34,414 nt of DNA from assembly GCA_944368875.1 (NCBI GenBank), contig CALVXF010000009.1, forward strand, positions 1 through 34,414. The letters run 5' to 3'. Positions 1 to 7,386 of the stretch are shown here, in pieces (position 1 is the first letter of the stretch; the number at the start of each line of letters is the position of its first letter). Position numbers and translations under genes: made by a program. Below the pieces are notes generated by a model. It was not told where the DNA came from. It ran no database searches and was given only the letters and a program-made list of their open reading frames with translations. The DNA is from an uncultured Bacilli bacterium. GTDB taxonomy: Bacteria; Bacillota_I; Bacilli_A; RF39; UBA660.

Positions 1-501
1 TGCTCCTGTGTAGATATATTCATTACCTTCTTCTTTATAACATTCTGTTGTTTTATCTGTTGTACATAAGTTTTCTTCTATTTTTGGAAGTAATGGATCT
101 CCTGCTATCTCACTACTACTTACTTTAGCTAGACATTCTTCTTTTGTTAATTCCTCTACTTTTACTTCAGTTGTTCCGGCTAGAACATAGTAACACTTAT
201 CGTTTTCGTAGACTGCTACACTGGCTTCTGTATCTTCATTTACTGTTATTGCTAGATCTTGATATTGTTTGCCACTATATTTATAATCTGCCAGATTAAA
301 GACATAACTAGGATCTAGTGTTTGTTCTGACATTGTAAATGTTTCAGCACCTCTTTTTAACTGTTCAACATTTCTTTTGGTTGTTTGTTCGCTTACTTCG
401 TTTATTATGCCCATGATGATTGGGGTTGCGATTAAGGCAATAATCGCTAGAACTACTATCATCGCTAGTAATTCGATTAGTGTGAATGCTTTTTGTTTCA
501 T
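1..501 (-). CDS. Prepilin-type (type IV pseudopilin-like) protein, 3' end cut by window edge
   Basis: The frame is open from the ATG at 501 to the left edge, so at least 167 residues are encoded and the C-terminus is missing. The N-terminus has a short basic leader (MKQK), then AFTLIELL with the conserved Glu at +5 and about 20 hydrophobic residues, the signature of prepilin-peptidase substrates. The residue before FTLIE is Ala rather than the usual Gly. The rest looks like a soluble extracellular domain with several Cys. The start has AGGAG eight bases upstream and a sigma-A-like promoter. No other pilus-assembly gene is visible, so whether it serves a pilus, competence pseudopilus or another surface role is open. 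The class call is firm; the function is not. Confidence 0.8.
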   Translation of the reverse strand, partial: MKQKAFTLIELLAMIVVLAIIALIATPIIMGIINEVSEQTTKRNVEQLKRGAETFTMSEQTLDPSYVFNLADYKYSGKQYQDLAITVNEDTEASVAVYENDKCYYVLAGTTEVKVEELTKEECLAKVSSSEIAGDPLLPKIEENLCTTDKTTECYKEEGNEYIYTGA

Positions 502-523
502 AATCTTCTCCTATTCTTTTGTC

Positions 524-553
524 ATTATAGCACAACATTTTAAATAGCGTCAA
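524..553 (-). promoter_or_regulatory. Sigma-A-type promoter of the prepilin-like gene
   Basis: TTGACG, an 18-base spacer and TATAAT, with a TG one base before the -10 (TGCTATAAT). The -10 lies about 25 bases upstream of the AGGAG-preceded ATG at 501. Confidence 0.65.
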
Positions 554-580
554 TATTTTAAACTATGACGAAACATATTT

Positions 581-826
581 CTAAAACATCTTATCGACAT
601 CTTTAGGAACATTATCATTAATAACTGCATTTATTATTTTGTCTTCTTTTTCTTTAGTAACTTTTTTACCTGTCATATTACTCAATTCTTTAATCACTTC
701 ACGCAAAGTTCCCTCATTTTTTAAATCATTTTCCTGTAATTTTTTAGCTAGATTAAGAATTGTCTGTTTATCAACACGGGTCTTTTTTTCTATTTTCTTA
801 AAAAAGCCATCTGAAAAATTAGTCAT
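581..826 (-). CDS. spoVIF: Stage VI sporulation protein F (SpoVIF family)
   Basis: 81 residues, soluble, no signal peptide. The sequence follows the SpoVIF pattern: FFKKIEKKTRV at the start, a helix with ILNLAKKLQ, then TLREVIKELS and a C-terminal segment EKEDKIINAVINDNVPKD. In Bacillus subtilis SpoVIF is a mother-cell protein needed late in sporulation for coat assembly and spore resistance. It lies 42 bases downstream of der and could be cotranscribed, but a SigK/SigE-like promoter overlaps the end of der. The start has AGGAGG at good spacing. Assigned from recognised family pattern, not from a search. Confidence 0.8.
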   Translation of the reverse strand: MTNFSDGFFKKIEKKTRVDKQTILNLAKKLQENDLKNEGTLREVIKELSNMTGKKVTKEKEDKIINAVINDNVPKDVDKMF

Positions 827-842
827 AAAAAACCTCCTACAT

Positions 843-869
843 TAATATATGTAAGAGGTAAATTTAGGT
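843..869 (-). promoter_or_regulatory. Candidate SigK/SigE-type promoter for spoVIF
   Basis: On the minus strand, AC (869-868), a 16-base spacer and CATATATTA (851-843) fit the SigK consensus AC-N16/17-CATANNNTA. An ATA two bases further upstream also fits the looser SigE rule (ATA-N16/18-CATANNNT). The -35 overlaps the der stop codon, and the predicted start falls just before the AGGAGG of spoVIF. Confidence 0.5.
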
Positions 870-2191
870 TATAAATTCTCTTCTCCTTTGTTTTTAAATT
901 GTAAAACAATAGGTGTTCCCGAAAAATCAATTGCTTCACGAATTTTGTTTTCTAAATAGCGTTCATAAGAAAAATGAACTAAACCTTTACTATTAACTTG
1001 AATATTAAATGTTGGTGGATTTACACCTGCTTGACTTGTAAAGTAAATTTTTAAACGTTTGTTTTTATAAGATGGTGGTAAATTTAAATGATAAGCACTA
1101 TTTACAATATCATTAATAATACTAGTTTTAACTTCACGATGAGCATTTTCATAAGCTTTTATAACTTCTGGCATTAAAGTATGAATTCTTTTGGTAGTTA
1201 AAGCTGATAGGAAAACTACTTTAGCATAACGCATAAATTGAAAATGGGCATCAATATCTTTTTTCCATTTTTTCATAGCTTCATCTTTATCTTCAATTAA
1301 ATCCCATTTATTGACAACTAAGACAACTGCTTTACCAGCTTCAATCGCATAACCAGCAATATGTTTATCATGCTCAATAATGCCTTCTTGGGCATTAATA
1401 ACAATAACACATACATTACTTCGATCAATTGCTTTAAGACTGCGAAGCAAACTATATTTTTCGATTGTTTCGTAAACTTTACCTTTCTTTCGCATGCCGG
1501 CTGTATCGATTACTACGCACTTTTGATTGTGATAAACAAACTCTGTATCAATTGCGTCTCTAGTAGTTCCGGCAACTTCACTAACAATAACACGTTCATC
1601 ACCAATTAAAGCATTAACTAAACTACTTTTCCCAACATTAGGTCTACCTATAATACAAAATCTAACAACATCATCATCCACTAATTCATCAGAAAATTTA
1701 GGAAATTCTTTTGTAATCATCTCTAATAGATCATAAATTCCTTCATTTTGTTCACCACTAACACGCATATAATTATCAAAACCTAATTCATAAAAATCAT
1801 ATTCGTGATCACGACTAGATTTGCTATCGATTTTATTAATAACGACAATGACATCTTTATTTGCTTTCAAAAGCATATCACGGACAAGATAATCATTACT
1901 AGTTAAACCACTAGCACCATCGACAACAAATAAAACGATATCAGCTTCATCTATGGCTAAAAGAACTTGTATTTTAATATCATCATTAAACTTCTCTTCA
2001 CCACCATCAATACCACCTGTATCAATCAAATGAAATTGATAATCATTAAACTTAACAGTTCCATATATACGATCTCTAGTAACTCCTGGGACATCTTCAA
2101 TAATAGATATTTTCTTACCAACTAAACGATTAAAAATTGTGCTTTTCCCAACATTAGGTGAACCCACTAAAGCTACGACTGGTTTTTTCAT
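869..2191 (-). CDS. der: Ribosome-assembly GTPase Der (EngA)
   Basis: 440 residues, the usual length. Two GTPase domains are in tandem: first P-loop GSPNVGKST (residues 10-18) with DTGG (57-60) and NKID (119-122); second P-loop GRPNVGKSS (182-190) with DTAG (229-232) and NKWD (294-297). A KH-like domain occupies about 355-440. Der is an essential factor for maturation of the 50S subunit. The ATG at 2191 is preferred over an in-frame GTG three codons earlier because AAAGGA lies at proper distance only from the ATG. It follows ysxC, another 50S-assembly GTPase, and one unrecognised gene on the same strand. Confidence 0.97.
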   Translation of the reverse strand: MKKPVVALVGSPNVGKSTIFNRLVGKKISIIEDVPGVTRDRIYGTVKFNDYQFHLIDTGGIDGGEEKFNDDIKIQVLLAIDEADIVLFVVDGASGLTSNDYLVRDMLLKANKDVIVVINKIDSKSSRDHEYDFYELGFDNYMRVSGEQNEGIYDLLEMITKEFPKFSDELVDDDVVRFCIIGRPNVGKSSLVNALIGDERVIVSEVAGTTRDAIDTEFVYHNQKCVVIDTAGMRKKGKVYETIEKYSLLRSLKAIDRSNVCVIVINAQEGIIEHDKHIAGYAIEAGKAVVLVVNKWDLIEDKDEAMKKWKKDIDAHFQFMRYAKVVFLSALTTKRIHTLMPEVIKAYENAHREVKTSIINDIVNSAYHLNLPPSYKNKRLKIYFTSQAGVNPPTFNIQVNSKGLVHFSYERYLENKIREAIDFSGTPIVLQFKNKGEENL

Positions 2192-2205
2192 AACTACCAC
2201 ATCCT

Positions 2206-2664
2206 TTAAATTAATTTTTTACCATATTTTTTAATTTGTTCAACATCTTTATAAACTACTTCGACAACTTCTATTAAATGGAGAAATTCTTTAGAACTGA
2301 GTTCTTTAGTTAAATCCAAGTAATAACAATTTTTATAGTAATAAATATTACCTAAATTTTGAAAATCATAATCTTCCATTTTATATAAAAAATTCTCTTC
2401 TTGTAAAGTTATTTTCATATCTATACTATTAAACATAGGTTCAAATAAAGTATCTTCTTTATAAATATCTAAAATAACACCATAACGATTATCTTTATAT
2501 GCATAGACATCATAAAAGCCTTTAATTTCAATATCATAATAAGTTTTTAAACGATTAAATACTTTCTTTAAATATTCTTCTATCTCCGTTTTAGAATCAA
2601 TATTAAAATCACATTTGCCTAAAAAAACCTCAATATTAAAATTATCATTTCTTATAACCTTCAT
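2206..2664 (-). CDS. Unrecognised 152-residue protein between ysxC and der
   Basis: Not confidently recognised. 152 residues, soluble, acidic and aromatic-rich, no signal peptide or membrane segment. The N-terminal half looks like strand, strand, helix, strand, strand. The C-terminal half runs IYYYKNCYYLDL, then a helix EFLHLIEVVEVV, and ends with KKYGKKLI. The order and spacing loosely recall the adaptor MecA, whose C-terminal domain has a YSFENRYYLYV strand and ends near EEYGKLII, but the similarity is too weak to name it. The ATG at 2664 is chosen over a GTG three codons upstream because AGGGTG precedes it at fair spacing. It sits 50 bases after ysxC and 14 before der, so it is probably cotranscribed with both. 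Confidence 0.75.
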   Translation of the reverse strand: MKVIRNDNFNIEVFLGKCDFNIDSKTEIEEYLKKVFNRLKTYYDIEIKGFYDVYAYKDNRYGVILDIYKEDTLFEPMFNSIDMKITLQEENFLYKMEDYDFQNLGNIYYYKNCYYLDLTKELSSKEFLHLIEVVEVVYKDVEQIKKYGKKLI

Positions 2665-2714
2665 GGCCTTCACCCTATGTTATCTTATGAAGTAAATTTT
2701 AATATGAGATTAAA

Positions 2715-3296
2715 TCAGCAAATTCTTTCGATTTTTTTTAATATTTCATCTTTACCCATCTTGGTAATATTACTAAAAACAACAAAATCATTACCAAGCA
2801 CTAATTCTAATTCATCTAAAATAGCATTGCGATTTTTATTGTGCAGTGGTTTACCAACTTTATCAGCTTTAGTAGCCACAATAGTAACTGGAATATTATA
2901 ATGTTTTAAATATTCGTACATCATAATATCATCACTAGTCGGTTTGTGACGAAAATCAATTAACATAAATACTTGTTTTAATTGTTCTCTTGAAGCCATA
3001 TAGTCTTCCATCATAAGACCAAATTTCTTCTTCTTTGCTTTACTTAAATTCGCAAAACCATAACCTGGTGCATCAACTAAATAAAAACTATCATTAACTA
3101 AATAGAAATTAATTGTTTGCGTTTTACCTGGATTACTAGATGTTCTAGCAAAGTTTTTGCGTCCAATTAAAGTATTTATAAAACTACTTTTGCCAACATT
3201 AGAACGTCCAACTAATAAAAATTCTGGTTTATTATCAGTAGGATATTGGCTTCTCCTAACAGCAGTAACCGCTAATTCCACACTATTTATTTTCAT
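2715..3296 (-). CDS. ysxC: Ribosome-biogenesis GTP-binding protein YsxC/EngB
   Basis: 193 residues with one TrmE-Era-EngA-like GTPase domain: P-loop GRSNVGKSS (30-38), switch region SSNPGKTQTINFY, DAPG (75-78) and TKAD (142-145). YsxC assists late assembly of the 50S subunit and is essential in B. subtilis. The open frame runs 64 codons further upstream, but that stretch is hydrophobic, lies across the promoter region and has no family counterpart. The ATG at 3296 has GGGTGAT just upstream and the N-terminus MKINSVELAV expected for the family. It is the first gene of a minus-strand run to der and spoVIF. Confidence 0.96.
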   Translation of the reverse strand: MKINSVELAVTAVRRSQYPTDNKPEFLLVGRSNVGKSSFINTLIGRKNFARTSSNPGKTQTINFYLVNDSFYLVDAPGYGFANLSKAKKKKFGLMMEDYMASREQLKQVFMLIDFRHKPTSDDIMMYEYLKHYNIPVTIVATKADKVGKPLHNKNRNAILDELELVLGNDFVVFSNITKMGKDEILKKIERIC

Positions 3297-3319
3297 AATA
3301 TCACCCGTTTTGTATATCA

Positions 3320-3349
3320 AGTATAACACTACCAAGTAATATTTGTCAA
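3320..3349 (-). promoter_or_regulatory. Sigma-A-type promoter of ysxC
   Basis: TTGACA, an 18-base spacer and TATACT on the minus strand, with an extended -10 (TGTTATACT). The -35 overlaps the -35 of the divergent recU promoter by five bases. Confidence 0.7.
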
Positions 3350-3371
3350 AAAAAACAAAGTATAGTATAAT
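3343..3371 (+). promoter_or_regulatory. Sigma-A-type promoter of recU-ponA
   Basis: TTGTCA, a 17-base spacer and TATAAT, with the -10 ending 16 bases before the recU ATG. It shares its -35 bases with the ysxC promoter on the other strand. Confidence 0.7.
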
Positions 3372-3387
3372 TATATATGGTGGTTTT

Positions 3388-3969
3388 ATGAAATATCCGC
3401 TTGGTGTTGGTCTTGGTATCGCCAAATACAAAAAAAACATTATATACGCTAATAGAGGAATGGGTCTAGAAGAAGATATTAATGCCACAAATGAATATTA
3501 TCGCATTAATAACAAAGCCATTATTTATAAAAAACCCACTCCTATTATTGTCAACCGTGTTGACTATAAAACACGTCAAGATGCCGTTATAACTGAAGCT
3601 CATTATCGTATTCCTTCAACAACTGATTATAATGGTGTTTATAAAGGTTACTATATTGATTTTGAAGCCAAGGAAACAAAAAATGTAAAATATTTTCCCA
3701 TTAATAACATTCATAACCATCAAATAAAACATTTAGAAAATATAACTAATCATGGTGGGATTGGGTTTATCATTGTTCGCTTTACGAAGTTAGATGAAAC
3801 TTATTTGCTACCTTATAATAAATTAGAACAATTCATAAACGAGAATAAACGAAAAACTATTCCTATCGCTTATTTTCAAACACATGCTTATAAAATAAAA
3901 GATAAATATAATCCACGCGTAGATTATCTTTCTATTGTGGATAAAATTTTAGAAGGGTTGATAAAATGA
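3388..3969 (+). CDS. recU: Holliday junction resolvase RecU
   Basis: 193 residues. RecU cuts Holliday junctions in recombinational repair and chromosome segregation of Firmicutes. The family core TTDYNG-x-YKG-x-YIDFEAKET is intact, with the acidic and lysine residues of the nuclease site at D80, E93 and K95. The N-terminal YANRGMGLEEDIN and the HNHQIKHL stretch also match. The ATG at 3388 is preferred to an upstream in-frame ATG at 3343, which lies within the promoter itself; GGTGG precedes the chosen start. The stop overlaps the start of ponA as ATGA, the same recU-ponA arrangement as in B. subtilis, so the two are translationally coupled. Confidence 0.95.
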   Translation: MKYPLGVGLGIAKYKKNIIYANRGMGLEEDINATNEYYRINNKAIIYKKPTPIIVNRVDYKTRQDAVITEAHYRIPSTTDYNGVYKGYYIDFEAKETKNVKYFPINNIHNHQIKHLENITNHGGIGFIIVRFTKLDETYLLPYNKLEQFINENKRKTIPIAYFQTHAYKIKDKYNPRVDYLSIVDKILEGLIK

Positions 3970-6869
3970 AAAAAAGAGTAAGTAGAAAGAAAAAAATTAA
4001 TGTGGGTGATTTTTTTAAAGAAAATCCTGGAATTATTGTCGTAGGTATTATTGCCTTAATAATTTTTATATTTTTAGCTAGAATAATCTCACCTTTAATT
4101 GGTTTTATTGTAGCTTTCGTATTATTTTTTATCTATTGTCTTCCTAGTCTTTATCGTTTAATTACTCATAAACCAAAGAAAAAAAGAACAAAAGCTCAAA
4201 AACGTCTTTTTTGGCAAAGAGTTCTAATTGGCTTTTTTAGTTTTTGTATTGTTGGCTTTGTTGCCGTTATTGTCTTTTTTGCAATGATTGTTAAAAATGC
4301 CCCTGATTTTGATCCTGAATTATTATATAAATCTGATGCTACAGTACTATATAGTAGTGATGGCACAATTTTTGCTAAACTAGGATTACAAAATCGTGAA
4401 ACTATTGCTTATGAAGATATGAGTGAAAGTTTAATAAATGCTATTATCGCTACTGAAGATGCTAGATTTTTCCAACATAATGGATTTGATGCTGCGCGTT
4501 TCTTAGTAGCTAGTATTAAACAATTACTTGGTAATAGTGATGCTGGTGGTGCTAGTACCTTAACAATGCAAGTTGTTAAAAATACTTATACTTCTACTGT
4601 TGATACAGGTTGGGAAGGAATTGTTCGTAAATTTACCGATATATATATGTCAATTTTTAAAGTTGAACAAAGTTATACCAAAGAAGAAATTATTGAATTT
4701 TACGCCAATAGTTACTACTTAGGTGGTGGAGCTTATGGTGTTGAACAAGCTAGTCAAACTTATTTTAATAAAAGTGCTAGTGAATTATCAATTCCAGAAG
4801 CCGCTTTAATAGCAGGTCTATTTAATGCTCCTTCATATCTAGATCCTTATAATTATCCTGAACGTGCTGAAAATCGTCGTCAAACTGTTTTATATCTTCT
4901 TAAACGTCATGGTTATATTACTGATGAAGAGTATGAAATAGCTTTAGATATTACTGTTGAAGATATGCTAGTTCCTAAAACTAGTGAAAATGAATATCAA
5001 GGATTAATTAATACTGTTGTATCAGAAATCAATAAGAAATTTGGCCAAAATGTTGATCCATATTCGACACCTATGGAAATATACACAACTTTTGATTTAG
5101 AAAAACAAGACTATATAGATCAAGTCATGAGTGGTGAAACATGGGATTGGGAAAATGATGTTGTGCAAGCAGGTATTATGGTTTTAGATACACAAACTGG
5201 CGCTATGGTGGCTGTTGGAGCAGGTCGTAATGAATCTATGTACAATGCTAAATCACAAAACTTTGCGATAGATACAATTAAACAAATCGGGTCAACTGCT
5301 AAACCTTTATATGATTATGCCCCAGCGATTGAATATGAAAACTGGTCACCAGCTACACCTATTGTAGATGAAGAATATACATATTCTGATGGCACTAAAA
5401 TAAATAATGCCGATAGAACATATATGGGGCTTATTACCGCTAGAACGGCTCTAGCTCATTCACGTAATATTCCAGCTTTAAAAACGTTTCAATCTGTAAA
5501 TAACAAAGATATATATGAATTTGTAACAAAATTAGGATTAAGTCCTGAAGTATCAAATAACAAAATCCATGAAGCTCATGCAATTGGAGGATATACTGGT
5601 GAATCACCTATGACTCTTGCTACTGCTTATGCTGCTTTTGGTAATGGTGGATACTATAATGAACCATATTGTGTAACTAAAGTTGTATATCGTAATACTG
5701 ATGAAACATGGGAATATAAAGCTAAACCTACGCGTGCTATGAGCGAAGAGACAGCTTATATTATGTATGACATGTTAATTGATAGTGGTAAAACCGGAAT
5801 GGGTCGTTACTATAACATTAATGGTGTTACTTATGGAGCCAAAACTGGTACTACAAATTATGATTCTGCCACAATAGCAGCTCATCCAAATTGGCCAAGT
5901 AACCCAATCAATGACTCTTGGTTAGCTGCAGTAAACTCTCAATATACAGTTGGTTTGTGGTACGGATACGATAAAATTTATGACGACTATGTCAACACTT
6001 ATGGAAAAATTATGAATGTTAAATTATTCAATGCTGTTGCTAAAGGTATTTATACTGAAAAGACAAGTATTGAAAAACCTGATGATGTTATTGAAGTGGA
6101 AATTGAAAAAGAGACTTACCCAATTAAATTAGCTAGTGAAAATACACCAAGTAACTTACGCAGTACCGAATTATTTAAAACAGGTACTGAACCTACGGAA
6201 GTATCTGAAAGATTTGCTGATTTAGATAATCCAACTAATTTAAAAACTACTTATGAAGATGGTAAAATAACCATTAGTTGGGAACCTATTGATACACCTT
6301 ATAGTTTAAGTACTGATGCAATTAATGAACTAGCAAACTCACTATACACAAGTAGTTCTTACAAAAATAGTTTTATTCAAAATCGTAATAACTACAATAA
6401 AAATTATATGGGGACAGTTGGTTATAATGTCTACACTGAAATTGATGGTAGTTTAACTTTAATTGGTTTTACAACTAATACTTCTATTAACTACAATGTA
6501 ACTTCTACTGATGAAAATATTAATTTTGTCATCAAAGCTACATATTCTATTTTCAAAAGAGCTGAAAGTTCAGGAGCACAAGTTACACATACATTTAATG
6601 GCGAAAGTGCGATTATACAATCTAGATTAAATGGTGAATCAGAAATTACCCTAGCTGTTGGTGATAGTTTTGTAGATAAAGGTGTTAAAGTATTAGAAAA
6701 CAATCAAGATATAACTGATAAAGTTTCTATTAAAAAAACAATTTATAATAGTAATAATCAAGTAATAAGTGCTATTACAACGGATAAAGCTGACACTTTC
6801 ACTATTACTTATAGCATTTCATATGAATCTTATCGAGCAAACTTAACACGCAAAATTACTGTTAAATAA
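3966..6869 (+). CDS. ponA: Class A penicillin-binding protein (PBP1 type) with C-terminal FN3-like and Ig-like domains
   Basis: 967 residues; bifunctional peptidoglycan glycosyltransferase and transpeptidase. Three hydrophobic segments (about 21-38, 41-65, 86-109) precede the outside part; most class A PBPs have one. The GT51 domain has ATEDARFFQHNG with catalytic Glu164 and GGASTLTMQ. The transpeptidase domain has all three motifs: S443-T-A-K446, S499-R-N501 and K626-T-G. After it come a fibronectin-III-like segment (about 754-870) and a last Ig-like segment (about 889-967) with the VGDSFVDKGVKV pattern also seen in the deacetylase at 7385-8650. Second gene of the recU operon, ended by a bidirectional terminator. 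Confidence 0.95.
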   Translation: MKKRVSRKKKINVGDFFKENPGIIVVGIIALIIFIFLARIISPLIGFIVAFVLFFIYCLPSLYRLITHKPKKKRTKAQKRLFWQRVLIGFFSFCIVGFVAVIVFFAMIVKNAPDFDPELLYKSDATVLYSSDGTIFAKLGLQNRETIAYEDMSESLINAIIATEDARFFQHNGFDAARFLVASIKQLLGNSDAGGASTLTMQVVKNTYTSTVDTGWEGIVRKFTDIYMSIFKVEQSYTKEEIIEFYANSYYLGGGAYGVEQASQTYFNKSASELSIPEAALIAGLFNAPSYLDPYNYPERAENRRQTVLYLLKRHGYITDEEYEIALDITVEDMLVPKTSENEYQGLINTVVSEINKKFGQNVDPYSTPMEIYTTFDLEKQDYIDQVMSGETWDWENDVVQAGIMVLDTQTGAMVAVGAGRNESMYNAKSQNFAIDTIKQIGSTAKPLYDYAPAIEYENWSPATPIVDEEYTYSDGTKINNADRTYMGLITARTALAHSRNIPALKTFQSVNNKDIYEFVTKLGLSPEVSNNKIHEAHAIGGYTGESPMTLATAYAAFGNGGYYNEPYCVTKVVYRNTDETWEYKAKPTRAMSEETAYIMYDMLIDSGKTGMGRYYNINGVTYGAKTGTTNYDSATIAAHPNWPSNPINDSWLAAVNSQYTVGLWYGYDKIYDDYVNTYGKIMNVKLFNAVAKGIYTEKTSIEKPDDVIEVEIEKETYPIKLASENTPSNLRSTELFKTGTEPTEVSERFADLDNPTNLKTTYEDGKITISWEPIDTPYSLSTDAINELANSLYTSSSYKNSFIQNRNNYNKNYMGTVGYNVYTEIDGSLTLIGFTTNTSINYNVTSTDENINFVIKATYSIFKRAESSGAQVTHTFNGESAIIQSRLNGESEITLAVGDSFVDKGVKVLENNQDITDKVSIKKTIYNSNNQVISAITTDKADTFTITYSISYESYRANLTRKITVK

Positions 6870-6870
6870 A

Positions 6871-6901
6871 AATGGAAGATTAACTCTTCCATTTTATTTT
6901 T
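6871..6901. terminator. Bidirectional intrinsic terminator between ponA and divIC
   Basis: Nine-base-pair stem AATGGAAGA (6871-6879) / TCTTCCATT (6885-6893) with a 5-base loop and T-rich runs on both sides. The divIC stop codon lies in the loop. Confidence 0.85.
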
Positions 6902-7293
6902 AAAATAATATAACCTACAATCAAAGAACCACTAATTGAAGCCAAAGCTATCAAAGGCCAATTACTTCTTTTACTATTAATAGATATTTCATCTTCTTCA
7001 CTAGGATCTAACTTGATTATATATTCACCATCTTTAGAATATAAATAGTTTTCTCTAGCATATCGCGCAATGTATTCTGGATCTTGTAACATATCTATTT
7101 CTGTTTTCAATTTTTCTTCCTCTTCTTCTAAAGAAGCAATTTTACTAATTAATTCCTGTTCCTCATTTTTTAAACTAATAAGTTTATAACTATAAGCGAT
7201 AACAACATAGAAAAAGTAACCAATCATAATAACTGATAATGTTCCAAAAACAAGTAGTCTACGTCTAGAGCGATTAAAACTTTTCTTCTTCAA
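6880..7293 (-). CDS. divIC: DivIC/FtsL-type septum formation initiator with an extra C-terminal membrane segment
   Basis: 137 residues from a TTG start. A basic N-terminus (KKKSFNRSRRR) precedes a membrane segment (12-33), a coiled coil (about 38-70) and the family motif DPEYIARYARENY (71-83). DivIC joins FtsL and DivIB in the divisome. Unlike usual DivIC it ends with a second hydrophobic segment (about 112-132) and a basic tail, which would bring the C-terminus back inside. TTG at 7293 is chosen because AGGTGAT precedes it and a promoter lies just upstream; an ATG at 7329 falls upstream of the predicted transcript start and has no ribosome binding site. Its place after yabP-yabQ matches Bacillus. 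Confidence 0.85.
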   Translation of the reverse strand: MKKKSFNRSRRRLLVFGTLSVIMIGYFFYVVIAYSYKLISLKNEEQELISKIASLEEEEEKLKTEIDMLQDPEYIARYARENYLYSKDGEYIIKLDPSEEDEISINSKRSNWPLIALASISGSLIVGYIILKIKWKS

Positions 7294-7319
7294 ATTATCA
7301 CCTATCCAGTCTAAAAGAT

Positions 7320-7348
7320 AGTATATCATTTTTAAAAATTTTTTTCAA
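7320..7348 (-). promoter_or_regulatory. Sigma-A-type promoter of divIC
   Basis: TTGAAA, a 17-base spacer and TATACT, with TG before the -10. It lies between the deacetylase terminator and divIC, so divIC can be expressed in vegetative cells independently of the yabPQ genes. Confidence 0.6.
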
Positions 7349-7360
7349 TATAGCAAATAA

Positions 7361-7386
7361 TTAAAAAAAGGTAATAAATATTACCT
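7361..7386 (-). terminator. Intrinsic terminator of the deacetylase gene
   Basis: Perfect stem AGGTAATA/TATTACCT (7369-7376, 7379-7386) followed on the minus strand by a run of seven T. The TAG stop of the deacetylase (7385-7387) overlaps the stem. Confidence 0.7.

Noticed and set aside
365-553. A 62-residue minus-strand ORF
   Set aside because: It is an out-of-frame shadow: the true frame from the ATG at 501 encodes the prepilin-like protein and the ORF covers its promoter.
3297-3488. 64-codon N-terminal extension of YsxC
   Set aside because: It crosses both divergent promoters, overlaps recU on the other strand and has no family counterpart; the ATG at 3296 has the ribosome binding site.
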